A stretch of DNA of 64,000 bases from NCBI RefSeq assembly GCF_000003815.2, contig NC_049986.1, positions 21,438,191 to 21,502,190 of the forward strand, written 5' to 3'. The DNA comes from Branchiostoma floridae. Its lineage: Eukaryota; Chordata; Leptocardii; Amphioxiformes; Branchiostomatidae. Position 1 is the stretch's first letter. The number at the start of each line of letters is the position of its first letter. The notes beneath the pieces were generated by a model, which ran no database searches, was not told where the DNA came from, and saw nothing but the letters and a program-made list of their open reading frames with translations. The translations under genes were made by a program, and so were the position numbers. Shown piece by piece: positions 25,384-37,664 of the stretch.

Positions 25384-25645
25384 TGGCTAATTTCTACTAT
25401 TTCCGTCCACATGCGGAGCCTGGTAGAGGCTAGGGAGAACAAGCCTCTACCAGGCTCCACAGGTCGCTTAGTAGAAATTGGCCAATTACGACAGCTCACA
25501 AACTGTACTCCTCGGCTATCTAACTCCTCTGGCTCTGGCGTGTTTTCTGTCTTATATGGCCAATTTCTACTATTTTTTTTTCCAGGGACTTGTGGAGCCT
25601 GGTAGAGGCTAGGGAGAACTCCCGTCTGGAGCCTGGTAGAGGCTA
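25384..25645. mobile_element. Family C inverted repeat and partial direct copies
   Basis: A perfect 17-bp stem, GGAGCCTGGTAGAGGCT (25415-25431) with its complement at 25442-25458, sits inside a longer imperfect hairpin bounded by GGCTAATTTCTACTA and TAGTAGAAATTGGCC. Two further GGAGCCTGGTAGAGGCT copies follow at about 25594 and 25627. Related single ends occur near 24581, 31768, 34355 and 39238. Probable foldback-type MITE family. Confidence 0.7.
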
Positions 25646-26373
25646 GGGAGAGCTCCCTTCGGTCGCCCAGGGCGGTTTGGGTGGCGAAGTGCGTCGGTGG
25701 CGTTCTGCCAAGCAGCATTCTTCCCACAACCGAAGGCAACACAACCGTCCTTTTGTTTTATGGGACCGAGTTTTCACCGCGTATATCACACCAGTCCACC
25801 CGTCCTCGCTAACAGCCGGGATGAACTGAACCACATGTGAACCTGACTTCAGCAAAAATAAAGCGTCTGGAGTCTGTTCGCGTCTTAAGACGTTTGAGAT
25901 GAAGACGTTTGGTGAAGTCGTTAAGAGTTGAGGACCTGCCCGCCTCGGCGGTTGGTAGAGTGAACTTTCACCCACTGCAGGGCTGGCCTTGGCCTACGTG
26001 TGGAGGAAATATTGTCAGGGGTGTAACAACACAAATACACCTGCTGTTTTCAGATGTGTCTAGCAACATCCAACATGTTTGACGGCCAGCAAGGTTTTGC
26101 TGTCATAATAAGCAAGTATTTGTGGCTTATTAGTTTTTGTTGGTCGATTGGTTGGTTGGTTGGTTGGTTCACTGCCAAGTATTGGCCTATGTTGCCTTCT
26201 ACTGAGCAAACTTGTTAGAAAAGTATCAAAACGGCCGCGTGGCCTGTTGTATCCAAGGATGCTGCTACTCAGAGAATGGACGCATGGCTCCATCGTTCCT
26301 GACAGGCTGATGACGTCACCTGGATACCGAATCTCCCCTGTCGTCCGACCCGTTCTCCCGCGCTGCCGCGAGG

Positions 26374-26680
26374 AGTCAGGATTCATCTCCTGTACCCGAT
26401 GATAAATGGGACGGTCTGAAAGTTACTCTTAATTCAGAGAGCGCTAAACAGAGACAGGTGCTTGGATATGGTCCAGGGAGGGGAGGAGAGAGAGTCAAAT
26501 ATCACAACCGAGATACTAGTACTCTCCAAGCACAGGTTGATATTGTAATCTTCTTTTAGGAAAAGTCAGGATTCATCTCCTGTACCTGATGATAAATGGG
26601 ACGGTTTGAAAGTTACTCTTAACTTAATTCAGAGAACGCTAAACAGAGACGGGTGTCTGGATATGGTCCAGGGAAGTAGC
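26374..26680. repeat. Direct duplication, about 110 bp, spaced
   Basis: GTCAGGATTCATCTCCTGTAC at 26374 recurs at 26564 and stays similar through GGATATGGTCCAGGGA. A family B end (CTCTCCAAGCACAGG near 26521) lies between the copies. Confidence 0.85.
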
Positions 26681-27489
26681 CTCCGCCAGGCCTTCCTATG
26701 GGGTACGGGGATCGTAGAATCCGGGGGAAAATCGGGACTTTGGCCAGGGGAGTCAGTCCACACTAATATAAGGCCAATATTTCCCCTTCGGAGGCTGCGC
26801 TGTGAATTCGAAACTGACAGGTGCTCTACTGGAAAGTTTGAGAGCCAGTAACTTCTGAACACCAAAGTTTGTCATGATCATAACCAAGTCTGTAGTAAGT
26901 AAAGATATAACGATACAGAGGAAACAATGCCATTACGAAACATCCATCCGGTAGCAAATTTGAATTAATCCTTTCAAGGATTTCAACTCCTTACAAAAAC
27001 TTACTCACACCAAGGAAATTCTCCTTTTAAATCTCCTTGTTGCGACAATACTGCTTGTAATTGGACAGGGCTTAGCCACCAAAACTGATGAACCAATTGT
27101 GCACAATACACGGATCTGACGACGCACAATTGAACACTGGTCGGGGTGTATTAAAGGTCGCATAAAGGTTGTTTACTTAATTCGGTAACGGCTACAAAGT
27201 TTCTTGCACAACCAGAAAGGGGGTCTAATCAGTAAAATGGATTCTTTCCATGTTCCTTGTTTAACGCAATTTCCTAGGTGAAATTTTGAACAAATACAAC
27301 TTCTTCATAGATGTTTTTATTTGTCACTGCAGAATTGTGTTGCCATCGCGAAATATCGGGTAAGACAGCAGTGCAGACAGCTTGAAATTGGCATTGTGAC
27401 TGAATCACTTACTCGCACAGGCGGGGCTTGTCAAATGTCAATGACCGCGACAGAGAAGTACTTGGTAGATAGGCACAGTGTTTAACATA

Positions 27490-27655
27490 ATCTCCAAGCA
27501 GATCTTGCTGTAGCATAAGATAGTACCATAAGCTTAAGAGGGAGTTTAGCCGACAGAGGAGTTTGTTTCATTGGCCACAGAAACTCCTCTGTCGGCTAAA
27601 CTCCTTCCCAAGCTTATGATACTATCTTATGCCACAGCAAGATCTGCTTGGAGAT
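27490..27655. mobile_element. Family A hairpin MITE (near-perfect)
   Basis: A 166-bp element of two arms of about 70 bp. The arms start ATCTCCAAGCAGATCTTGC, run through GCATAAGATAGTA and CCGACAGAGGAGTTT, and differ at only a few positions. Short loop, no ORF. Flanks here do not show a clean duplication, unlike copies at 31020 and 45890. Confidence 0.9.
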
Positions 27656-29054
27656 AATTCTCACACTTGTTGATACCATATACATATGGTTGGGGTATCC
27701 ATACAGTTTTTTCTAGCTTGTCAGGATCAGAGAAAGGAGGGAAAACTAGGCGTTTAATCCCTTTATCCTTCAGATGGAACAGATTGGAGGTATGGGGAAG
27801 ATGAAAGATTAGCTCGAGAATGCAGAAACCCTTAACGTTAATTCAAAACAAACAAGTCTTCTGGTGTTTTCGACTGAACTGATTAAAACACAATTGTCCA
27901 CCCTGCTCGTCGCTGATCTCTTAAGTCGCTCGTCTTGTGTCTTCCTTAATCAGGGTGTTTCTCCGAGTTTAAGTAAGATAATAACCCGACAAAGCTGGGC
28001 ACGTCTCCGGCGACCTACCCGGGCACCGTCCCTATCATGGCTTAATGGAGTGAACATTTTCTCACGCTCTCGGAGCCAACTTTCTCTCGCCCTAGGCGCG
28101 TCGCCGACCGGCCTGTTTGGGAAACAATAGCGGCTTGGGCACAGGTAGCGTCAGGGCCACCCCGGGCAGGTGGAGACTAACAATAGACAGGTATATTTTG
28201 GACAGGTAATGCGAATGTCAGACCATTTAGAGAGACTTGTTTAGCCTTCTGGTTGACGTATCTTACGTATCATTGCACAAAGTGGAGATGATTTTGCTCC
28301 ATGTCGCGTGGGTAATGTGGCTGTGTGTGTTTGACGCTAACAGCACAAGACAGGTATGCTGAAAGCGCAGGGACGCTCGTTCTGTTTGGGCGGTGGTTCA
28401 CAAATTGACATTGTTTCTTTTTAAAGGGCGTCATTGAAAATCATCCGTGTATTTAAAGTTCATGAGGACACTACGATATCTTCCCACGCATGGTCGGGGT
28501 GGGTGTGATAGTGTTTGATAGAGAAAGGGATTTAAAGTAGGTGGTTGTTGTTGTTGTTGTTATATAAACACAGAGAACAAGGATTAACGTCATGCTAAGT
28601 GACTTGTTGCAATGCATACATGACATGTACTATTGAAAAACAATAAAAAGATGCATAAAAGACAACCGCTTCTGTTTTGCTGTCTTAAATCAAAGACGTT
28701 GCCATTTTATTCACCTTTGTGCAATTGTATATACAAGTAACGTTACATGAATTGTTATACATTACGACATATTTACAAGTATTGTCTAAATGACACAAAA
28801 CACTTGAAATCCCTTGTATACATTTATGTCTCTACAACATGTTTTCTTGTTAAGGTATCCACTATTTGATCACGTTACAAATAGATTGAAAATTCCATAA
28901 TAACTTTGTTGAAAATAGTTATAACTGTTTGGGTTTAGATATTCTTTTATTCAAATACTTCTCTAAAGTCCATAAAGCCATTATAATAAATGAATGAAAA
29001 AGACACGTCGGGCGATTTCCCAGCTTCTAGTTTCTGTGATTGCGGTTGTTTGTT

Positions 29055-29180
29055 ATTCTCCAAACAGAAACAGAGGTTGAGTCGCGGAGGGAGAGGAGCG
29101 AGCCGGTAAAAAATCCCCAATACTACTATATATCCGCAAGGAGCTTTTGATATCCGCGACTCAACCTCTGCTTGGAGAAT
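29055..29180. mobile_element. Family B-like hairpin MITE
   Basis: ATTCTCCAAACAGAAACAGA and CTCTGCTTGGAGAAT ends, with inner arms GGTTGAGTCGCGG/CCGCGACTCAACC. The left tip has an extra AAACAG. No clear target duplication. Confidence 0.7.
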
Positions 29181-29316
29181 GAATAGTGGTTTGTCACAGA
29201 ACCAGGCAGCTAGGAAAACATCACGATTTCGTCCTCACAAATCTGCTTGGAGATTACCAAAACCCAACGAAGCTAGGAATTGTGTTTATTTTTGATAGCT
29301 GTAGAAACTGTTGGAG

Positions 29317-29377
29317 TGACGTCATCAGGAATGCTGTCAGGTAGGAGGATTTCACGGTTTGATGACGTCACACGTCA
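29317..29377. promoter_or_regulatory. Cluster of CRE-type palindromes
   Basis: Perfect TGACGTCA at 29317-29324 and 29363-29370, followed by a CACGTCA half-site. This is the consensus for CREB/ATF bZIP factors. No adjacent gene is recognised. Confidence 0.3.
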
Positions 29378-30524
29378 TGCAGGGTCTTGTTGCCGGGAGA
29401 GACGTCTCCGCTCAGGTCTTATCGTTCCTCAAGTAACCTTACCTGCGTGTGAAATAAGATGTACACAGACACACGTGTGTACAGCAGGCGCGCACAGCTA
29501 CATGCACTGCAAACATTAGTTCAGTGTGACATCTTAGTAAACGTTTCAGAAATTATATGACAGTAGATAAAGTCCTGACTGGAAGCGCAAATTCTTACCA
29601 AATCACCCCTTTGACTAGTACTGTCATCTCCTGGCGGAAAGAGGAATTGTGAGGTTAAGAAAGTTATGATTTTCTGCATTTGCTTGAATATCACTCTTTG
29701 ATCTGGGTTGGCACGCTGTTCTCTTAAAATCCCGTCATAATCTTTGGGAATATTTGAACCGAAATCTTTCTTCGAAATTCCATCACAGTGAAAATGCAAT
29801 GTCAAACTTCTACCAAAACTCTTTCTACACGGGTTGAGCACTTCTTTTCAAATGAACAAGCCAACAGATCCAATGTTAGCCCCGGCAGATGTAGAGCTTA
29901 TAACGTCAGACGGAGCTTTTAATGGCTTGTCGAGAATCGGTATGATGAATAAATGAATGCATCAACGAAGATATCAATCCATCACTATAGTGGACAGAGT
30001 AATGTATTACATCACGCATCAAGCAGTCGGTATGTGAGTGAACTCAGGCAGAAATGTGGAAATGGAATTTAGACAGGAATATTTTCTGATAATTAAGATG
30101 AGTATCAGCAGACGGCATAATCATGTCTCAGGGGTTCGGCATATTTGTCGGTGAGATCATAGAAAATACGCTAGTCCTGGAGAAAAGAGAGCTTGAGAAA
30201 CAATTTTTGTAATGTGGGCTCAGAGTTGTTGTCCAAGGAGCTGCGGGTTTGAATACTTAAAGATTCTTTTTTTCGCGCGTTCTCAATTTCTTACATTTAA
30301 TATGTGTTTCAATCAAGCATTGCTCCGATCAAGACGTTTTTTGTCGATTTGATTCGCCAAACGTTGAATTATACATGGTACTCCCAAACTTGTTTCGGCT
30401 ATTTGAAAGAAAGGCAGCAATAACAGAAATTTGTCAACATCAATAAAAGTCAACATTCTTTAGGTATTTGTATTGCCTTCAGAAACATTCAACATTCAAG
30501 CGTTATTGTTTTTAACTGTAAAAA

Positions 30525-30568
30525 CTGTATGTGGTTATGTAAACTGAAGTTAACATAACCACATACAG
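30525..30568. repeat. Perfect 16-bp hairpin
   Basis: CTGTATGTGGTTATGT (30525-30540) and its exact complement at 30553-30568, with a 12-nt loop. It does not match the MITE families here. Confidence 0.7.
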
Positions 30569-30924
30569 ACAGGTGGCTGCTGGTAACTCTTCCTTTCCAT
30601 ACATAAACGGTTACAGAATAATTTTAAGTGTTTAAATAAAAGGAAACATTGGGAAACTGAAGCATTGTTTTGAACTTCAAGGTTGCATTACTCCATTCAT
30701 ACAAGCAAAGGTTCAACTCTGGCTGGACTTGACATGCTTTATGTGTTTTTTGTCGATGTGTAAACTTAATTGAAACGAGGCGAACTAAAAAGCTCGATAA
30801 AGACACCTAAAACGCACCAAAAAACAGTCGGAGCCGAACCTCTGCTTGGAGAGTACTAGAAACAGGTGGTTGTTGTGGATTCCTCCCCGGTGACGTGTAC
30901 CTGTACAGATATCACGGCCCGGTA

Positions 30925-31345
30925 CGCAAGGAGATGAGATACGGGAGATCATGTCAGCGATACCGGATGGCTTGTCGTGTTGTTGTCGGCGGGTGTTGGT
31001 AGTGGCTGTGCCGTACCTAATCTCCAAGCAGATCCTACGGTAACACATGATACTGAAGTACATGTGTATCAAAAGCTGGCAGAGGAGCAAAGTCGACCTA
31101 GTACGAGTGTGTTTGCTCCGGTGCCCGTCTGACTCCCTTTGGCGGCTATACTCCTTGACCAGCTTTGATACTTTCTTTAATACAGCACTGTAGGATCTGC
31201 TTGGAGATTAGTCGTACCGTAAAATTTGGCTGACTCGACTGTGAGTTCGGATATAGACATGAGATACGGAAGGTAGATCATGTCTGAGATACCGGACGGC
31301 TTGTGGTGTTGTGGTCGGCGGGTGTGTAGAGTATCCGTGTAGTAC
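30925..31345. repeat. Direct duplication flanking a MITE
   Basis: GAGATACGG..AGATCATGTC..GAGATACCGGA..GGCTTG (from about 30934) recurs from about 31260. TACCGT(A/G)AAATTTGGCTGAC also occurs at about 31214 and 31345. Confidence 0.7.
31012..31218. mobile_element. Family A hairpin MITE with near-perfect 8-bp flanks
   Basis: The element core is 31020-31208, with ends ATCTCCAAGCAGATCCTAC and its complement. Just outside the TA-ended tips the flanking octamers are GCCGTACC and GTCGTACC (7 of 8 identical), pointing to an 8-bp target duplication, as made by hAT transposases. Confidence 0.8.
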
Positions 31346-32219
31346 CGTGAAATTTGGCTGACTCGACAGTTCGGAAACAGTCAGTGTTGTTTACAGTACG
31401 GATTAGTTGGAGTGATTACCATCGCACTTGTCGTGCGTTACACACGGGAAACGGGACACTTCCGGATCTGCGACGCTGTATGGAAACTGATCGATGCGGT
31501 TCTGGGTTCAACAACTTAAGACTGTCAGTTCCTAGAAAAAGAGAAACGTATCACATCCTTCAGTGCCATAAAATAAACGCTTGCTGTATCCTGATCATTT
31601 CATGAAGGGTGTACCGAGGTCCAAAAGGGACATATTTAAATGGAACGCTTTACTGACCAAGTATATCAAGAAACAAGCCCCAAACAATTTCCTCATTCGA
31701 CTCAGGTGAAAATGAATTTCGGCTAAGGACGCCCCCTCGGATGCTTCAATTAGACCACCGATCCACGTAGCCTGGTAGAGGCTAGTTAAGTGATACAAAC
31801 AAATAAGCAAACAAACAAAATTATCCGTCAGATTTATGCTGAAGAATTTCGAGGGCGTTATGCCTTCTTTTACTTTGATGCATGTATGTGATGATGATGA
31901 CTGCTATGGAAAGGGTTTTGAAAAGGGAGGTTCGATAGATATCAAGGATCTAGTCCAAAGAAAAGTAAAATTCTCTCGAAACAGATACACTAACTGGTTG
32001 ATTTGACAGCTTGGGTGAATTACTGTTGCTTTGACTTTTAATCAACTCATCGGTTCCGCCGAGTTTAAGTTAACTAATCAATTAAGCACACGATGCACAG
32101 CGGGAGGGAAGGGAACACATTCCTGCAGAAATCCCGGATAAGTGCACAGAGTCGCGCTATTTGGGAAACATTGGTGGCGAGCCAAAAAAGAAAAAAACGT
32201 ACGGTACCTATAGTCTGTA

Positions 32220-32372
32220 ATCTCCAAGCAGATCCTACGGTAGTACAAGATATTATCAAAAGCTGGCAGAGGACTGAAGCCGGCCTAGGAGTGTGTATGC
32301 GACCGGAGGCTGGCTATACTCATTGGCCAGCTTTGATACTATCTTATGGCATCGTAGGGTCTGCTTGGAGAC
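32220..32372. mobile_element. Family A hairpin MITE within duplicated flanks
   Basis: Arms ATCTCCAAGCAGATCCTACGG and matching right arm. The flanks are a longer direct repeat, AACGTACGGTACCTATAGTC against AACGTGCGGTACCTGTAGTC. Confidence 0.8.
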
Positions 32373-32413
32373 CAAACGTGCGGTACCTGTAGTCTGTGTA
32401 ACACAAACACTCA

Positions 32414-32624
32414 ATGTCAATGACTCTACAAGCAGAGGTTAGGCTCCGGCTGTTTTTTTATACGTTTTTAAGGCGTTTTTATCGTGATTTCTATTTTGTA
32501 CCGTTTTCTGGATGTCTCATGGCCTAAAGAAGACAGTACGAAATAGAAAGCCCGATAAATCGCCTAAAAAGCGTAAGAAAAAACAGCCGGAGCTTAACCT
32601 CTGCTTGGAGAGTAGATGTCAATG
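32414..32624. mobile_element. Family B hairpin MITE with 9-bp target duplication
   Basis: ATGTCAATG at 32414-32422 and 32616-32624 flank a 193-bp element. Its arms read ACTCTACAAGCAGAGGTTAG and continue through GCTCCGGCTGTTTTTTTA. Confidence 0.88.
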
Positions 32625-32628
32625 ACTG

Positions 32629-32960
32629 TATGAAGACTTTGAAAAGCAGTTTGAAAACAGTGGTTTAGTTTACAAATGTACATGTACATGTGTGAGATGT
32701 CTTTACGTTCCGAAGTTCTGTTGTAGACGTACACAACTGTCCATGTCAGAGTACTCATATGAAGATTTTGAAAAACAGTTTGAAAACAGTGGTTTAGTTT
32801 ACAAATGTACATGTTTATGTGTGCGATATATTGCGTTCCGAACTTCTGTTTGTAGGCGTACACAACTGTCCATTATCGACTCTTTGAAAAACAGTTCGAA
32901 AACAGTGGGTTACTTTACATTATGTACGTTCCGAAGTTCTGTTCCAGTCGTACACAGCGG
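32629..32960. repeat. Three degenerate tandem units of about 120-130 bp
   Basis: TTTGAAAA(G/A)CAGTTTGAAAACAGT occurs at about 32638, 32767 and 32883. Each is followed by GTACATG or TACATT blocks, GTTCCGAA(G/C)TTCTGTT and GTACACA. Confidence 0.8.
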
Positions 32961-34547
32961 TGTGAGTATTGATATTTTGAGCGGAAGAACAAAGGGAGGC
33001 AGGTGTCGCTTATGTTTGTTTGTTTTCTTTGGCAGGCAAAGGTGAAATCAATGCTTGTCGGGACGTCACGGAAAGACAAACAGGGTTCGGATAAAGGGGC
33101 CGAACTGCGGGGCAATATCGACTCGGTCAAGGTCCTTACCGACCCGTGATGGCACTATATCAAAGTCGTTCTCTAGGAAATGGAATATTTTCGAGGAAAC
33201 GCAGGATATGTCCCTAAAGAGGGAAGAAACGACGTCATTGATTATGTAAATTAGGTACTAAGTAACACATATTTCATTGAATTCACTTTTTGTCAAGCTA
33301 CTTTTATCTCCAATATGAAGTCCCTACCACTCACCAGAAAAGAAATATGAAGGTTCTGCACTGATCTTAATACTAGGCTGCAAATTAGGTCATCATCAGC
33401 ACGAATTCCGTTGTATTCACCTTTTCTAAAGCTACCTTCATCTACAATAGGTAAAGTACAGGGCTGATAATAATCTAGTGTGCTGTACTGGAGGCAGCAG
33501 GAGGAAGAACCACATCATCACGGCACCAACCCAGGGCAGTCAGTATTCTCCTGCATCCCTTTGTGACTGATACTGGTCTCATCAGCCACCAGCGAGCTTG
33601 TTCCAGGGGTGGGCAAGTCAGTGAAGTCAAGCCAAGAGAGAATTGTTGTAGTCCTGGCTATATTCATTATATTGTTAACTTTGTATGAATGATTTGATTT
33701 TACAAATGACATTATCTAGCGAAGCGTGAATAAGCTTAATAAACTTCCTAGATTTACAAGTGACGACACACTAAAAAACAGCTCAATAGAAATATATTTA
33801 TTTTGCTCTGAATATTTACTTTTCCCATCGGTAATGGCACTTATATAGGTAAAATGAGTAGGCAAAATATTTGCATAAAGATTTTCTCATAACCGCTCCT
33901 ACGCGTGGCCCTTTGCTCACAAATCATCACAAATCGTTCTGTGTACTTCGGTAAGCAATTTTTGTTTACCTAGACTTTCATAAATGTCTTAGAATCGCAA
34001 CGCAGCACCTATTTTATAGTATTGTACATGTCCTTATACCCAGTGTAGAAAGTGTCTTTCAGTCGTATTGGACCTAGCCTCGTTAAGGTGTAACTCGTTA
34101 AACGGCTTAAATATTGATCTGTGTTATGGGGTCCACAGAGGGCAAAGTCGTTCAAATCCACGTGAAAACACCGTGATGCCTTTCAAATGGTGCGACAGCA
34201 CTTTGAACAAAGAATCATATGTGCATGTTCAGTTGGATTGCATGATGCTAGACAGTGTCGACGGTCAGTGTTGTTTCGTCGATGACTGAGACGGAAAAAT
34301 CCACGTGAAAGCAACGTGATACCGTCCAAACGCCACAGTACAAATTTACTCGTACTAGCCTCTACCAGGCAAGGCTGATCGGTGCTCTATTAGTAGAAAT
34401 GGAACAAATGGAGTCCAGACAAGTACAATAGTACGCTAGGGGAGTCGGCCGGCCAGAAAAGTCTGTTATACTTGGTAATGCTAGACTGACTCAGCAGTCA
34501 GTGTTGTCGTGGTTCGGGTGATGAGACGGGCAATGTTGTGATCAGTT
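32961..34547. other. Intergenic DNA, little structure
   Basis: No gene supported. A family C end (CTAGCCTCTACCAGGC) occurs near 34355. Confidence 0.4.
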
Positions 34548-34675
34548 GCTCTCCAAGCAGGTTTTGATTTGAAAGATTGCGACCTTCTCATATGCCTTTT
34601 TTTCAGCCGGCTCAAAGGAAACGGGACATACGAGAGGGTGGTTCCAATCTTCCTAATCCACCTCTGCTTGGAGAG
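34548..34675. mobile_element. Family B-like hairpin MITE, diverged arms
   Basis: CTCTCCAAGCAGG at the left and CCTCTGCTTGGAGAG at the right, with weaker inner pairing (AAGATTGCGACC region against GGTTCCAATCTT). Confidence 0.6.
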
Positions 34676-34754
34676 TAGTGGCCTGTAAGGGTCCATGGAG
34701 ATGACACCTGTTTCCTCCTGTCTCCTCCGATATCTACGCACCTGTTGACGGTTT

Positions 34755-34914
34755 CCTGACTGTCTCTTTCTTGCTTTCTTGCTCGCTCGCTCTGTCTTTC
34801 TCTCTGTTTGTCTGTCTGTCTGTCTCTCTCTCCCCCTCTCTCTCTTGCTGACATTCTTGACGGTTTACTAACTGACTGACTCTCTTTCTCTCTCTCTGTC
34901 TCTGCCTCGCTGTC

Positions 34915-34957
<43 letters not shown>

Positions 34958-34985
34958 CTCTCTCTCTCTCTCTCCCTCTGTTTCC
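34755..34985. repeat. Pyrimidine-rich microsatellite block (TCTG, TC)
   Basis: Runs of CTGT and CTCT on the plus strand. The long Arg/Glu/Asp ORFs on the minus strand are low-complexity artefacts. Confidence 0.95.
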
Positions 34986-35091
34986 GACTCCAAGGCACTC
35001 TCCCTTGTAGTACACTTTCAGTTGGAAGCCCTAGCGCTGGCGATCTTGTCCATGCAGGGAATGAGGCATTTGACCCTCATGGGGATCGAGT

Positions 35092-35191
35092 NNNNNNNNN
35101 NNNNNNNNNNNNNNNNNNNNNNNNNNNNNNNNNNNNNNNNNNNNNNNNNNNNNNNNNNNNNNNNNNNNNNNNNNNNNNNNNNNNNNNNNNN
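35092..35191. other. Assembly gap (100 N)
   Basis: Exactly 100 N, a standard placeholder for a gap of unknown size. Confidence 0.99.
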
Positions 35192-35488
35192 GGCCCTGGC
35201 TCTGAGCTGTCGTGTGGTCCAATGGCTACGTGTTGTGTTAATCTTTGTCTCTGACATTCTAAATGAAATTGACCAGTTGTATCTGTGGGGAAACCCTCTA
35301 CATAGGAAAAGGGGGCTGTCAGAAAACTGTCACCGAAGTTTTTGTAAACTTGAAATATAAAATATATATTTGTCTGAGACGATTCGGGTCTAAAACCATC
35401 TATAGGTTGTACACTAGCTTTGTTTGTTTGTTTGAATCTTTCTTTATTCACGACAAACTCAATACGGCCTGCAGGCCGGATAACTAGA

Positions 35489-35624
35489 CTCTCCGAGCAG
35501 AGGTTATGGGGAAGATTGTGGCCTTTTTCTAAAGCCTCCCGATTTCCTGTCCGCGCTCCCCACCACGGAATACGGGAGAAGACTGAAATGGTCACAATTT
35601 TCCCCATAACCTCTGCTCTGAGAG
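35489..35624. mobile_element. Family B hairpin MITE
   Basis: CTCTCCGAGCAGAGGTTATG to CATAACCTCTGCTCTGAGAG, with inner arms GGGAAGATTGTG against CACAATTTTCCC. Flanks GATAACTA and GATTAACCA look like a decayed duplication. Confidence 0.8.
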
Positions 35625-35934
35625 TAGATTAACCATGAATCATGAGAAAGAAGGAGCCAGACAATCCACTTGTTCAAAGTTCAACTGAAGGTAAGAAACG
35701 CACCATTATCGTAGTCACGTTTCTCACAAGACCAGGCCTTGTGTGTGAGACTCTGAGTAAGACGTCTCACTGTCGGCTTCGGTCTTTAAAGGTGTCTTGA
35801 GCAATGAAAGCGTTCACTGTCTTGTGTCGGATCTTAGATTTCACGGCGCCTTGAAGGCGGCATGTGTTCGTATCAGTCACGGTCATGTCTTCACCTGGTA
35901 CGAAGTGGTAATGGTCCATGGAAAGGAGAAGAGG

Positions 35935-36085
35935 GGGTGGAAAGGACTTAAGAAAGAAAGAAAGAAAGATAGTGAGAGGGAGGGAAGTAGTACAGGAAAG
36001 AAAGGCAGAAAGCAAGACAGAAGGAAAGAAGGGTGAAAGAAAGAGGAAGGAAAAAAAGGGACGAAGAAAGGAAGGGAAAGTGACA
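35935..36085. repeat. Purine-rich (GAAA/GGAA) low-complexity tract
   Basis: Almost purely A/G on the plus strand for about 150 bp. Long polypurine tracts can form triplex DNA. ORFs here are artefacts. Confidence 0.9.
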
Positions 36086-37500
36086 GGTCAGGAGATAGCC
36101 ACGTCAATCGAAGCACTGTGATCGAAAATACATTCTTTTCTAAGAAAGAAATTACGCCAAAATCTCAAATATTGCACTGAAATACCAAATAGTGAACTTT
36201 ACAGATATTCATACTGCCCTTGTCTACAGTTTTACTGGACGTAATCTGCGCACTTTCTAACACGACGTGACATTACGTTCAGTTCAGCCGCCCTGCTATT
36301 CGACACGGTACCGGCTTACAACACTGGTACCTCCAACTTCCCCTCCCCTCCCCACAAACGCCCTTACAACATCATACAGGCCTGAATGCCGCCGGGAGGC
36401 CTCCAGGTCCGACCCGTCTGTAGCGGGTTTTGTGGCGGGGGCAGCTGGTATTGGCGGGAAGGCACCTGTTCTATTGTGGAACATGACCTGGCTTCGGCTT
36501 TCAGCGCAAGGGAGTTTGCGCCAATGGAATTCCTTCTGTGGGCGCCATTGTCAATACCTTACAGTACTTTTTACTCTCCCTTTCTCTCGTCTTTTTCTTC
36601 TCTCAGCTGATTCACACGCACGGTGATTGTATATTTTTGTCAAAAAAAAAAATGTGTGGGGTCTCAAACTCCCGCTGTGCCATAGACGTCGTCTAAAACA
36701 ACTTTTTCTTCTCCTGCATGCTACAAATTGAATCGTTTGGCGATTCGTCACTTTTAATGTCTTCTTCTTTGCCATCTCTTGTGCGACCTCTGACTTGTTT
36801 TATTGATACTTTTGCGTTTAGTAACTTAAAATGCAATCTTCTTTTTTCATCAAAGAGAATGACCCATTCGAAGGCATTTCTAGTGACACCTTTATTCACG
36901 TATTGGTATTTTGAAAACGGCATGTTAAAAGAGCTTTCTAAAGTTACTGTGTTTCATTTGATTTGGCCACTCCCTCCCACCTCCACTTCTTCGTTGTGTT
37001 TCCATCTCTCTCCCTCTCCCTCTCCTGCTCTCTCTCACTGTCTCTGTCTCCCTCTCTCTTCATCTCTCTTTCAGACCCTGTGTCCACCACCTTTCCTCAC
37101 AGATTGAAAAGAGGAAACCTGATACCCACCTAGAGAACGACATCGGTGCACTACGTCACGGTCACGGTGGATGACGTAAGCGGATTATGCGGATTACCGT
37201 CCCTACATTTGCATATTCTCACCATGACTCAGACATATGATCTGGTGTCAAGTTTCCATCGAATGTTTACCATCAACAGGAGGTCCCAAATCCCTTAACT
37301 CCCTTTTTAAGACAGACACCTGAGAAAGGATTTGAAATCTTCAGAAGTCGAACCCCGTAAAACTAGATTAGGGAAGTCAGAACAATGCGGATCAGTACTG
37401 TTGTTGGTTGAAGACTTGTCGGCTCGGCAGGATGTCCGATTGGTTTGTAACGACTGGGGATCAAATGTGGTGCGACGTGCGGAAAATGGGCAATCACATA
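36086..37500. other. Intergenic DNA with a pyrimidine tract
   Basis: No gene supported. A CT-rich tract lies at about 36970-37075. Confidence 0.4.
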
Positions 37501-37664
37501 ATCTCCAAGCAGATCTTGCGGTAGTTTAAGGCAGTAACATAAGCTGGGGAAGTCGGCAGAGGAGTTTCATTCCACCGCGAATAATACTCCTCTGCCGACT
37601 AAACTCCTTCCCCAGCTTATGTTACTGTCTTAAACCACTTCCACCGCAAGATCTGCTTGGAGAT
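37501..37664. mobile_element. Family A hairpin MITE
   Basis: A 164-bp near-perfect hairpin, ends ATCTCCAAGCAGATCTTGCGG, with inner arms GCCGACTAAACTCC-like around GGAGTTTC. Flanking GCAATCAC and GCAATCGT agree at 6 of 8 positions. Confidence 0.88.

Larger units (their letters stand above)
24787..27489. other. Intergenic DNA with family C repeats and a direct duplication
   Basis: No gene supported. It holds the family C hairpin at 25384-25492, further copies at 25590-25645, a TTGG microsatellite near 26150, a CRE palindrome at 26311-26318, a direct duplication (26374/26563) and a family B end fragment near 26517. Confidence 0.4.
27656..31017. other. Intergenic DNA with repeats
   Basis: No gene supported. 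It includes a TTG microsatellite (about 28541-28562), a family B element (29055-29180), a family A end near 29242, two CRE palindromes (29317-29324, 29363-29370), a 16-bp perfect hairpin (30525-30568) and a family B right end (30826-30855). Confidence 0.4.

Noticed and set aside
27010-27048. Another CAAGG..CCTTG mini-insert
   Set aside because: Ends fit, but the flanking heptamers (CTCACAC and TTGCGAC) do not match.
27490-27655. microRNA precursor
   Set aside because: The hairpin is one member of a dispersed MITE family with target duplications and arms far longer than a typical precursor.
34612-35015. Arg/Glu/Asp-rich minus-strand ORFs
   Set aside because: Translation of TCTG/TC microsatellites.
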